Shown one piece after another: positions 36,177-44,643 of a stretch of 58,898 bases of DNA. Under the pieces are notes generated by a model. That model was not told where the DNA came from, ran no database searches, and saw only the letters and a program-made list of their open reading frames with translations. How positions within the stretch are numbered: the stretch's first letter is position 1; each line of letters starts with the position of its first letter. Origin of the DNA: Chryseobacterium sp. c4a (lineage in GTDB: Bacteria > Bacteroidota > Bacteroidia > Flavobacteriales > Weeksellaceae); contig NZ_WXVU01000026.1 in NCBI RefSeq assembly GCF_009900745.1, positions 1 to 58,898 on the forward strand. The letters run 5' to 3'. The position numbers and the translations under genes were made by a program.

Positions 36177-36965
36177 ATGACCATTATCATTACAGGAACC
36201 TCATCAGGAATTGGATTTGCTTTAGCTGAATACTTCGGTAAAAAAGGACATAAAGTATACGGTTTAAGCCGAAAATACACAGAAAGCCAGTATTTCAAGT
36301 CTATTCCGGCAGATGTTACCGATAACACTGCTGTTCAGAATGCTATTGCTGAAGTATTGAAAACAGAAACCAGAATAGATATTCTCATCAACAATGCAGG
36401 AATGGGAATGGTGGGCGCTGTGGAAGATTCTACCAAGGAAGATATCCTGAAACTTTTCAGTCTGAATCTTGCAGGCCCTGTTCAGATGATGACCGCAGTT
36501 CTTCCTACAATGAGAACCCAACAATTCGGAAAGATCATCAATGTATCCAGTATCGGGAGTGAAATGGGATTACCATTCCGTGGATTCTACTCTGCATCCA
36601 AATCTGCTTTGGATAAAGTAACTGAAGCTATGAGATATGAAGTGTATCAATGGAATATTGATGTATGTTCACTGCACTTAGGGGATATTAAAACCAATAT
36701 TGCAGACAACAGGGTTATCGCTCAGGTTTCTCAGCCTTACAAAAATGTATTTGATAAAATATATGCTTTGATGAATGCCCATGTGGATGAGGGAACAGAA
36801 CCATTAGAGGTTGCAGAATATATTGAAAAACTTTTAGGAAGAAATAAATGGAAAGCTCATTATTATTTTGGTAAATTCGGCCAGAAAATCGGAGTACCAT
36901 TGAAATGGATTCTTCCACAAGGTGTTTACGAGAATTTGATGAAGAAATATAATAAACTGGACTAG
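36177..36965 (+). CDS. Short-chain dehydrogenase/reductase (SDR family)
   Basis: The 262-residue classical SDR has the NAD(P)-binding TGTSSGIG (6-13), then NNAG (about 78-81), the catalytic serine in NVSSIGS, and YSASK (about 145-149) with the active-site tyrosine and lysine. The substrate cannot be told. There is no operon partner with an obvious pathway; the next gene, a secreted protein, starts 26 bp later. Confidence 0.9.
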   Translation: MTIIITGTSSGIGFALAEYFGKKGHKVYGLSRKYTESQYFKSIPADVTDNTAVQNAIAEVLKTETRIDILINNAGMGMVGAVEDSTKEDILKLFSLNLAGPVQMMTAVLPTMRTQQFGKIINVSSIGSEMGLPFRGFYSASKSALDKVTEAMRYEVYQWNIDVCSLHLGDIKTNIADNRVIAQVSQPYKNVFDKIYALMNAHVDEGTEPLEVAEYIEKLLGRNKWKAHYYFGKFGQKIGVPLKWILPQGVYENLMKKYNKLD

Positions 36966-36991
36966 TTTCAGTTTAAATAATTTGAAGATTA

Positions 36992-37867
36992 ATGAAAAGT
37001 ATTATTTTTCTGCTGCTACCCTGCTTTATTTTTACCCAAAAGCCTACACTTTTCCCCTTGAAGAAAGGAGATAAATGGGGTTATGGAGATAAAAACAATA
37101 AGTTTGTGATTGCACCACAATATGATTTTGCCTATCCATTTTCAGAATATAAGGTTTATGATCCACAGCTGAAAAAATATAGTAATCAGATGTCTGCCAA
37201 AGTACAACTCTCGGATAAAACAAAATGTATTTTAGAAAATAATACAGAAATCAGCTGTAGTAAACTTGAAGACCCATCATTTACGGACGATGAAAGTACT
37301 TTTATCTCAGCTACTGAAGAGGAAATAAAAGAAATGAGGAGAAAATCCGATAATGCAGAACAGAACATTATCAATCAGACTCCTGAGATTCTCAAGAACA
37401 CCTATAAAAAAGTAAATGTACTTAGCACATCACCCTTATTATTTTTAGTTGAAAAAGACAATAAAAAAGGAGTGGTTAACAATACCGGTAATACAGTAGT
37501 TCCTATAGAGTATGATTATATTCAACCTCATGCGTACCAAAACCCATCAGGTTCTTATGAAACTTATATGGTTGCTGGATTATACAGTATCAACAGCAAC
37601 ATGCTGGACAAATATTATTCTAAGGATGGAAAGATATTTTTAGAGAGCTATTATCCCTATTCTCCAGCAGATTTAAGCGGAAAATTCATAAAAATAGCAG
37701 ATAAGGACAAGAAGATTAGAATATACAGTCTTAATTCTCAAAAATACATCAATAATTCAGCTTATAATAAGGTATTGGATACATTCTCAAAAGGAATGAT
37801 GCTTGTGGAAAGAAACGGAATTCAGTTTTATATAGATGATTCCGGAAAAGAATATAAAAGCGAATAA
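36992..37867 (+). CDS. Secreted WG-repeat-like protein
   Basis: The 291-residue protein has a signal peptide (MKSIIFLLLPCFIFTQ). WG-like beta repeats are seen near the N-terminus (KKGDKWGYGDKNNKFVIAPQYDFAYPF) and again at about 148-172 (DNKKGVVNNTGNTVVPIEYDYI). A charged linker lies between them. WG repeats form beta-propeller-like folds of unknown role. It lies 17 bp before the Omp85-like gene and is probably cotranscribed with it. Confidence 0.7.
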   Translation: MKSIIFLLLPCFIFTQKPTLFPLKKGDKWGYGDKNNKFVIAPQYDFAYPFSEYKVYDPQLKKYSNQMSAKVQLSDKTKCILENNTEISCSKLEDPSFTDDESTFISATEEEIKEMRRKSDNAEQNIINQTPEILKNTYKKVNVLSTSPLLFLVEKDNKKGVVNNTGNTVVPIEYDYIQPHAYQNPSGSYETYMVAGLYSINSNMLDKYYSKDGKIFLESYYPYSPADLSGKFIKIADKDKKIRIYSLNSQKYINNSAYNKVLDTFSKGMMLVERNGIQFYIDDSGKEYKSE

Positions 37868-37884
37868 AAAATCATCTCAGTTAT

Positions 37885-39489
37885 TTGATCCGACTATACC
37901 TCATATTACTTCTCTTTTTCTGCACTTTTGTTAAAGCACAGAAGAAACAGTATTGGCTTATAGATACAGAAACCAAGGTCAGAAAAAAAGTAAAAGATTC
38001 TGTTTCAGCTGTAAAATTTCTGGACTCCTTAGCTCAAAATAATTATTTTTTCACCCAGTTGAAGGATGTGAAGATAAAAGGGGACAGTACGGAGATTTTC
38101 TTTGACAAAGGAAAAAACTTTAACGAATCCTATGTAAACCTTTCGGATTCTATAGTTCAAAAACTGAAGGTTCAGAAAGATTTTTTCACCAAAAATTTAG
38201 ATTCTACTAAGAAGAGCATCAATAAAAGCTATATTGATGATGGATATTCTTTCAGTAGAATTAAATCAAAATACAAAGGTCAGAAAAACGGCTTCCCTAT
38301 TGTAGAACTGGATATCAATAAGAATGATAAAAGAACGATTGACGGGTTTGTTGTAAAAGGCTATGATAAGGTTCCCAAAAGGTTCATTAAAAACCTTGAA
38401 AAAGAATTCAAAGGGAAAAATTATGATGACAAGAACCTAGTGGCGATCAACAAAAATTTTCAAAGCCATCCTTTCGTTATGCTTGATCGGCAGCCACAAA
38501 CTTTATTCACTAAAGATTCTACCAATATTTATCTTTTTTTACAGAAGAAAAAGACCAATACTTTTGACGGGGTAATTGGTTTTGGAAATGATAAGACCGA
38601 TAAATTTACCTTAAATGGTACGATGAATGTGAATTTTAAGAATATGTTCAATGGTTTTGAAGCCATCAATCTATACTGGCAAAGAAACCCTGACAAAGGA
38701 CAGACCTTTGATCTACAAGTGGATATCCCTTACCTTTTTAAATCCAATGTCGGGATGAATACAAAGGTAAATATCTATAGACAGGATTCTACCTTTGCGA
38801 ACGTAAAATTCCTTCCCGCTTTTTATTATCATATCAATAACCGAAACAAGATCGGTCTGCGAGCAACATTGGAAACGTCTACCGTTATAGACTCACTGTA
38901 TGCTATCGGAAAAGATTATAACAAAAAAGGGATTGGAATCTGGTTTGAAATGACCGAACCTACCGATATTGATCTTTTTCTTTACAAAACAAAGATCAAT
39001 GCCGGATACGATTATTTAACAACAACTTATACCAAAGGAGATATAAAGTCCGGTCAAAACCAATTTTACTTTTTTGGAGAGCATAATTACCATATTTCAG
39101 GGAACCATTTCCTCAATATAAAAGGAGAAGGAGCTATGATGGATTCTAAAATAGAGTTTTCTGCAAACGAACTTTATCGTTTTGGAGGATGGAATTCCAT
39201 GCGGGGCTTTAATGAAAATTCCCTCGCCGCCGACTTCTATTATTACGGAGGCTTAGAATACCGATACCTCATAGGCAACCAGGCATTCTTTGATGTCTTT
39301 GGCCAATATGGGCAGCTCAATAATAAATCATTGGGTGTAAAGCCTAAGCTCTATAGTGTTGGACTCGGATTCAATTTCTTCATTCCGATTGGGCTGATGA
39401 GTTTTCAGCTATCTAATGGTAATGAGTTTGGAAATCCATTTAAATTCAATGATATAAAGATCCACTGGGGTATTCTGAGTAGATTTTAA
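37885..39489 (+). CDS. Omp85-family outer-membrane protein (BamA/TamA-like)
   Basis: The 534-residue protein appears to start at TTG 37885. No ATG or GTG lies upstream in frame before the previous gene, and the signal peptide (IRLYLILLLFFCTFVKAQ) begins immediately. A POTRA-like N-terminal part (about 130-215, with IDGFVVKGYDKVPKRFI) is followed by a 16-strand-type barrel. The barrel carries the Omp85 hallmark FGGWNSMRGFNE (about 430-441, equivalent to the VRGF loop) and ends in phenylalanine (GILSRF). It is shorter than BamA (about 800), so it is likely an accessory assembly or secretion member. The substrate is unknown. Confidence 0.8.
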   Translation: MIRLYLILLLFFCTFVKAQKKQYWLIDTETKVRKKVKDSVSAVKFLDSLAQNNYFFTQLKDVKIKGDSTEIFFDKGKNFNESYVNLSDSIVQKLKVQKDFFTKNLDSTKKSINKSYIDDGYSFSRIKSKYKGQKNGFPIVELDINKNDKRTIDGFVVKGYDKVPKRFIKNLEKEFKGKNYDDKNLVAINKNFQSHPFVMLDRQPQTLFTKDSTNIYLFLQKKKTNTFDGVIGFGNDKTDKFTLNGTMNVNFKNMFNGFEAINLYWQRNPDKGQTFDLQVDIPYLFKSNVGMNTKVNIYRQDSTFANVKFLPAFYYHINNRNKIGLRATLETSTVIDSLYAIGKDYNKKGIGIWFEMTEPTDIDLFLYKTKINAGYDYLTTTYTKGDIKSGQNQFYFFGEHNYHISGNHFLNIKGEGAMMDSKIEFSANELYRFGGWNSMRGFNENSLAADFYYYGGLEYRYLIGNQAFFDVFGQYGQLNNKSLGVKPKLYSVGLGFNFFIPIGLMSFQLSNGNEFGNPFKFNDIKIHWGILSRF

Positions 39490-39740
39490 GAGAGAAAGGA
39501 AGCTGGGTGCGGAAAGTTTGAAGTGGCTGTAAGGTTACTATCTTGAGAGTAGCAGCCTTATGTAGAATATGTTCCAATTATTTTCTGAGCTCAAAAAGAT
39601 TACATCCTCTTACTTCCAGCTTATGGCAGTATAATTTAAAAATTCTTTCATTACCAAAAACTAATAGAAAGTGTTTCAGCTATTTTGAAAACGTCAATGA
39701 ATTCCAGCCTATATAATAAAGCAAAAACAGTGATACAACA
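39490..39740. repeat. Degenerate inverted-repeat region downstream of the Omp85-like gene
   Basis: The region begins AAGGAAGCTGG (about 39495) and contains ACTTCCAGCTT (about 39613) in opposite orientation. Between the two is a hairpin with GGCTG/CAGCC arms. A similar AAGGAAGCTGG lies right after the stop at 27945. This looks like a scattered REP-like family. No gene is seen in the 374-bp gap. Confidence 0.4.
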
Positions 39741-39794
39741 ACCACGTCCCACTTTACCATTTTATTAATTATTTCTGTTAAAAAATATATAAAA

Positions 39795-39852
39795 CGTATT
39801 TTTATTTTAATACGAGCGTAAAATTCACGTAATAATGCCCGGCTAAATTTGC
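39795..39852 (+). promoter_or_regulatory. Promoter with tandem 11-bp repeats before the second SusC-like gene
   Basis: CGTATT, TTTAAT, CGTAAA and CGTAAT begin at 39795, 39806, 39817 and 39828, exactly 11 bp apart. They are followed 5 bp after the last unit by the -7 box TAAATTTGC (39844-39852). The clearest units resemble CTTAAT in the other SusC promoter (C[T/G]TAA). The true start codon is ATG 39864; the TTG at 39849 lies in the -7 box. Confidence 0.45.
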
Positions 39853-39863
39853 ATTCAAAAAAA

Positions 39864-42800
39864 ATGAAGAAAACTTTAGCTACGTTTGCTGTTTTTTTAC
39901 TTCCCTTATATATTACAGCTCAGGAGATTGCCGTTTCCGGAAATGTAAAATCTGAAAATGGGACAAGTGTTTCAGGGGTTAATATCACCGACAAAAACAC
40001 TGGAAAAACCGCTACGACAGATGAAAATGGGAATTTTACCATTTCAGCCAATCCCAAGGACATTCTGGAATTTTTTTCACCCGACTTCTCTGTTTATACC
40101 GTGGAAGTTTCTTCAAAGAAACAATATTCGATTGTTTTAAGAAAAACCAATGAGAAGCAGATTGAAGGGGTGGTAATTACAGCCTTAGGAATCGCCAAGA
40201 AAAAGGAAAAAATCGGATACTCTACCCAGGAAGTAGGAACAAAACAATTTGAAACAATTACAACGCCAAGTATTGGAAATTTATTTTCAGGGCAGGTAGC
40301 TGGTTTGAATGTTTCTAATCCAACAGGAATGCAGCAAGCTCCTCAATTTACATTAAGAGGAAATTCTAACCTGGTATTTGTGATTGACGGGGTAATCGTA
40401 GAAAAAGAAGTTTTCCAAAATTTAGATCCGAATAATATAGAAAACATCAACGTTCTTAAAGGAGCTACAGCATCTGCACTTTACGGTTCAAGAGGTAGAT
40501 ATGGAGCCATTCTTATCACTACAAAAAGTGCAAAAAAGAAAGGGTTCTCTGTAGAGTTTTCTCAAAATACAATGATTACAGGAGGTTTCACTAACCTTCC
40601 TAAAACACAGACTGAATACGGAAACGGATCTCACGGAAAATACGAATTCTGGGATGGCGCTGATGGTGGGGTGAATGACGGAGATATGATCTGGGGGCCA
40701 AAATTTGTTCCGGGATTGCAGATTGCACAATGGAACAGCCCGATCAGAGATAAAACAACCGGACAGGTTATCCCCTGGTATGGAGCTGTAAGCGGTACTC
40801 AGTATAATGATAAATCAAGATATGAAAGAGTTCCGATTGACTGGAAATTCCATGATAATTTAAATACTTTCTTAAAGCCAGCTATTATTAACAACAATAA
40901 TTTCGCGATAAGCTACAGAAACAATAAAGACATCTACAGATTTTCAGGAAACTTCATGAATTATGATGACAGAGTTCCCAATTCTTATTTACGAAAGTAT
41001 GGAGTGAATTTCTCCTCTGAAAATCACTTGGGAGACAAACTTATCTTGGATACGAAGTTTAATTTCAACCAAGCCTTTACCCCAAACATTCCCAATTATG
41101 AATACAACCCAAGTGGGCACATGTACACCATCCTAATCTGGATGGGTGGTGATGTAGACGGAAAAGCTTTAAGAAATCACATGTGGATTCCAGGACAAGA
41201 AGGCAGAGCACAAGCGAACTGGAATTATGCATGGTACAACAATCCATGGTTCGGAGCTGAATATTATAAGAACCAAAACAGAACCAACATCATTAATGCC
41301 CAAACCGGATTAGAATATAAAGCAACAAAGGATTTATCCGTAAAAGGTAAAATTTCCATTGTAGAAAATCACAGTAAATCAGAAACATTTAGCCCTTATT
41401 CTTATTTCAATTATAGCGCACCAAGAAGTGGTGGGTATATTGTAAAAGATCTGAAGACCTGGAATCTGAACTATGATGTACTGGCTACTTACAAGAAAAA
41501 GATATCAGATAATTTTGACTTTGCCATCAATGCCGGAGGGTCTGCATTTTATTATAAAAACAATAACAATGAAATGTCTACAGATGGTTTAAGAATTCCG
41601 GAAGTCTACAACTTTGAAAATTCCATAGGAGCGCTCAAAAAATATACGTACTTAAAGGAAAAACTAATCTATAGTGCTTATTCTACGATTGATATCGGAT
41701 TATACAATGCGTTCTTCATCAACCTTTCCGGACGTAATGACTGGTCTTCTACTCTACCCAAGGCCAACAGATCATATTTTTATCCTTCGGCATCCATTAG
41801 TGCTGTAATTTCCAATCTGGTTAAAATGCCTGAAGCAATCAATATGCTAAAGCTTTCTGCTTCATGGGCAAAGGTGGCTTATGATTTCCAGCCTTATTCG
41901 ATCAGAAACTATTATGCAAACAATAAAGGCGTTAACTTTAACGGTAATCCAACCTATTTATATCCAACAATCCTGAATAGAGAAAATTCTTTAAAACCTG
42001 AGCAGACCAAGTCTTACGAATTAGGATTAAGTGCAGGTTTATTCAATAACAGAATTACTTTAGATGCTACGTATTTCAGAACATTAGATTATAATAACAT
42101 CTTGCAGTTCCCAAGTGCTGAATCATCAGGTTTCGTTTCACAATATGTAAATGGTAACGAGTACACCACTAAAGGGTTTGAAATCTCACTTGGATTAGTT
42201 CCTATAAAAACTGCAGATTTTACATGGAAAGCTTTACTTAACTGGAGCACCTATAATCAGAAGCTAACATCCATTTATGATAATATGCCTAACTATAATA
42301 ACATTAAGCTAGGGGAAAGAATGGATAGCTACTACGATTACGAATGGCAAAAAGCTCCGAATGGACAAGTCATCTTGGATGCTAAATCAGGAATGCCAAC
42401 CAGAGCCAATACACAAAGTAATCTAGGACACTTCAACCCTGATTGGACTTTCGGATTCACCAACACTTTTAAATATAAAAAGCTGTCCTTAAATATCGGA
42501 ATCGACGGAAGCATCGGAGGAATTATGAGATCTCAGGTCGTTGAAAAAATGTGGTGGGGCGGTAAACACCCTAATTCTGTAGCATACAGAGATCTTGAAT
42601 ATGCCAACCCTGGAAAATATTATTTTGTACCCAATGGGGTAAATTACGATCCTGCAACCGGGAGTTATACTCAGCATACAACTCCTATCAGCTTCCAGGA
42701 TTGGGCACAAAATTACCCATATCAGGCAAGGGTTACCCAGAATGAAAGTGAAGAATTTGCAAATGTTTTCGATAGAACTTTTATCAAGTTAAGATCAGTG

Positions 42801-43022
42801 GTATTGGAATACGACTTCTCTTATCTCTTGAATCCTAAAGGAATGATCAAGAATTTTACCGCAAATATTTCAGCCTACAATCTTGCCATGTGGAAAAAGT
42901 CGAAAAACCTTTATTCTGACCCGGATTTCCAGATCAGATCCGGAAGAACAGGTGATGTTACCAATGACATTCAGGATCCTTCAAGCAGATGGTTCGGAAT
43001 CGGGTTTAATCTTAAATTTTAA
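39864..43022 (+). CDS. SusC/RagA-family TonB-dependent receptor with regulatory-like domain (phospholipase set)
   Basis: From ATG 39864 the product has 1052 residues and a signal peptide (MKKTLATFAVFLLPLYITAQ). A carboxypeptidase-regulatory-like domain follows (about 22-95, VSGNVKSENGTSVSGVNITDKNTGKTATTDENGNF). The TonB box/plug comes next (IEGVVITALGIAKKKEKIGY, NLVFVIDGVIVEK, INVLKGATASALYGSRGRYGAILITTK), then the barrel ending FGIGFNLKF. It forms the import channel for the product bound by the SusD-like lipoprotein encoded 18 bp downstream. The phospholipase C next to it suggests phosphocholine, diacylglycerol or related head groups. Confidence 0.93.
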   Translation: MKKTLATFAVFLLPLYITAQEIAVSGNVKSENGTSVSGVNITDKNTGKTATTDENGNFTISANPKDILEFFSPDFSVYTVEVSSKKQYSIVLRKTNEKQIEGVVITALGIAKKKEKIGYSTQEVGTKQFETITTPSIGNLFSGQVAGLNVSNPTGMQQAPQFTLRGNSNLVFVIDGVIVEKEVFQNLDPNNIENINVLKGATASALYGSRGRYGAILITTKSAKKKGFSVEFSQNTMITGGFTNLPKTQTEYGNGSHGKYEFWDGADGGVNDGDMIWGPKFVPGLQIAQWNSPIRDKTTGQVIPWYGAVSGTQYNDKSRYERVPIDWKFHDNLNTFLKPAIINNNNFAISYRNNKDIYRFSGNFMNYDDRVPNSYLRKYGVNFSSENHLGDKLILDTKFNFNQAFTPNIPNYEYNPSGHMYTILIWMGGDVDGKALRNHMWIPGQEGRAQANWNYAWYNNPWFGAEYYKNQNRTNIINAQTGLEYKATKDLSVKGKISIVENHSKSETFSPYSYFNYSAPRSGGYIVKDLKTWNLNYDVLATYKKKISDNFDFAINAGGSAFYYKNNNNEMSTDGLRIPEVYNFENSIGALKKYTYLKEKLIYSAYSTIDIGLYNAFFINLSGRNDWSSTLPKANRSYFYPSASISAVISNLVKMPEAINMLKLSASWAKVAYDFQPYSIRNYYANNKGVNFNGNPTYLYPTILNRENSLKPEQTKSYELGLSAGLFNNRITLDATYFRTLDYNNILQFPSAESSGFVSQYVNGNEYTTKGFEISLGLVPIKTADFTWKALLNWSTYNQKLTSIYDNMPNYNNIKLGERMDSYYDYEWQKAPNGQVILDAKSGMPTRANTQSNLGHFNPDWTFGFTNTFKYKKLSLNIGIDGSIGGIMRSQVVEKMWWGGKHPNSVAYRDLEYANPGKYYFVPNGVNYDPATGSYTQHTTPISFQDWAQNYPYQARVTQNESEEFANVFDRTFIKLRSVVLEYDFSYLLNPKGMIKNFTANISAYNLAMWKKSKNLYSDPDFQIRSGRTGDVTNDIQDPSSRWFGIGFNLKF

Positions 43023-43040
43023 TTTAAAGGCGACATTACA

Positions 43041-44561
43041 ATGAAAAATAATATATTCAAAACGAAAGAGTTAAAAAACAAAAATGTCAAAAGGTTAATC
43101 ACCTCTGTATTTACAGCAGGAGTACTGGCATTGACATCGTGTGAATCTAATCTTGATAAAATCAATGAAAACCCCAATGATCAGGCAAGCATTGATCCCA
43201 AATACCTTCTCACCTATGTTTCTAAAGATGCCTTTTGGGTAAATAGAGACAATATGTATGCTTCAAGAATGATGATTGGTACTGACGGTGAAAATACTTT
43301 TCAGTATATGAAATGGAACGATGCATCTTTTGAAGTCTATTCTAAAGGACTTCTTAATACGGTAAAAATGATGCAGGAGGGTGAAAAAAGAAATAATAAA
43401 AACTATGTGGCTGTAGGAAAATTTTTAAGAGCTTATTATTTCTTTAATACAAGTTTAAAAGTAGGCAGCATCCCTTATTCTGAGGCTGTAAAAGGAGAAT
43501 CAGGAATTACACAGCCTAAATATGACAGCCAGGATGTTGTAATGGCCGGAATCTTATCAGAATTAAAAGAAGCCAACGATCTTATTAATACCAATGATAC
43601 AATTGAAGGGGATATTATTTTCAACGGTGATGCTTCAAAATGGAAAAAACTGATCAATTCATTCCGTTTGAAAATTTTAATTACACTATCTAAGAAAACA
43701 ACAGTTGGGAGTTATACCATCGCAACAGAGTTTGCCTCTATCGCAGGAAGCCAGCCTCTAATGAGCTCAATTTCTGATAATGGAGAGCTTAAATTTGCGG
43801 ATGCCGCCGATAGCAGATACTCTATGTTCAACGACAGTGGATATGGATCAAGTTTATACATGGCCGATTACTTTATTAATATGTTTAAAGACCGTAATGA
43901 TCCAAGATTGTTTACTTTTGCGGCTCAGACTACAGGTGCTAAAGAGGCAGGGAAAGCGATTACAGATTTCAGTGGATATAACGGAGGAGACCCTGTTTCT
44001 CCTTATTCTGATAATGCAAAATTGATCACAGCAAAAAATATTTCCAAAGTAAACGACCGTTTTTATAAAGATCCTACAAATGAACCTTCTTCGATTTTGA
44101 GCTATTCTGAGCTGGAGTTTATTCTGGCAGAAGCAACCGCAAGAGGATGGATTTCAGGATCTGCAAAAACACACTATGACAACGGAATCAAAGCTAGTTT
44201 CAATTTTTACCAGACGTATGTAAAAAATCCGGGACAATATTTTACAGGATTTGATGTGAATCAGTATCTGGCAACTCCATTGGTTGTTTATGATAATTCT
44301 GCTCCTTTACAGAATCAATTAGAGAAAATTTTGACGCAAAAGTATATGACTATGTTCCACCAGTCACAATGGACTTCTTATTATGATTATCTAAGAACAG
44401 GATATCCTAATTATCCTTTAAAAGCAGGTGTACCGGCACCATTCAGATTCAGATATCCTCAGTCTGAGTATAATTATAACAGTACCAATTTAAAGGCAGC
44501 TATTACCTCTCAATACGGAGGAAACGATAATATAAACTCTAAACCTTGGTGGTTACAATAA
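43041..44561 (+). CDS. SusD/RagB-family lipoprotein (phospholipase set)
   Basis: The 506-residue protein has an unusually long basic N-terminus before the lipoprotein signal (FTAGVLALTSC, cysteine near 33). The SusD-like_2 pattern follows: LDKINENPNDQASIDPKYLL, FLRAYYFFNTSLKVGSIPYSEA, KWKKLINSFRLKILITLSKK, and the C-terminal LSYSELEFILAEATARGWISG. An ATG further in could be the true start; it cannot be settled here. It pairs with the SusC-like protein encoded just upstream. Confidence 0.9.
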   Translation: MKNNIFKTKELKNKNVKRLITSVFTAGVLALTSCESNLDKINENPNDQASIDPKYLLTYVSKDAFWVNRDNMYASRMMIGTDGENTFQYMKWNDASFEVYSKGLLNTVKMMQEGEKRNNKNYVAVGKFLRAYYFFNTSLKVGSIPYSEAVKGESGITQPKYDSQDVVMAGILSELKEANDLINTNDTIEGDIIFNGDASKWKKLINSFRLKILITLSKKTTVGSYTIATEFASIAGSQPLMSSISDNGELKFADAADSRYSMFNDSGYGSSLYMADYFINMFKDRNDPRLFTFAAQTTGAKEAGKAITDFSGYNGGDPVSPYSDNAKLITAKNISKVNDRFYKDPTNEPSSILSYSELEFILAEATARGWISGSAKTHYDNGIKASFNFYQTYVKNPGQYFTGFDVNQYLATPLVVYDNSAPLQNQLEKILTQKYMTMFHQSQWTSYYDYLRTGYPNYPLKAGVPAPFRFRYPQSEYNYNSTNLKAAITSQYGGNDNINSKPWWLQ

Positions 44562-44586
44562 AAATCTGACTTATTTTTATACAAAC

Positions 44587-44627
44587 AAAGAAATCGCGAG
44601 AAAATCCTATTAACTTGCGATTTCTTT
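44587..44627 (+). terminator. Hairpin between the SusD-like and phospholipase genes
   Basis: AAAGAAATCGC (44587-44597) pairs perfectly with GCGATTTCTTT (44617-44627) over a 19-nt loop and is followed by CTTATT. It may be a partial terminator that lowers read-through into the phospholipase gene, whose start is 16 bp later. Confidence 0.6.
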
Positions 44628-44643
44628 CTTATTACGATTGATC

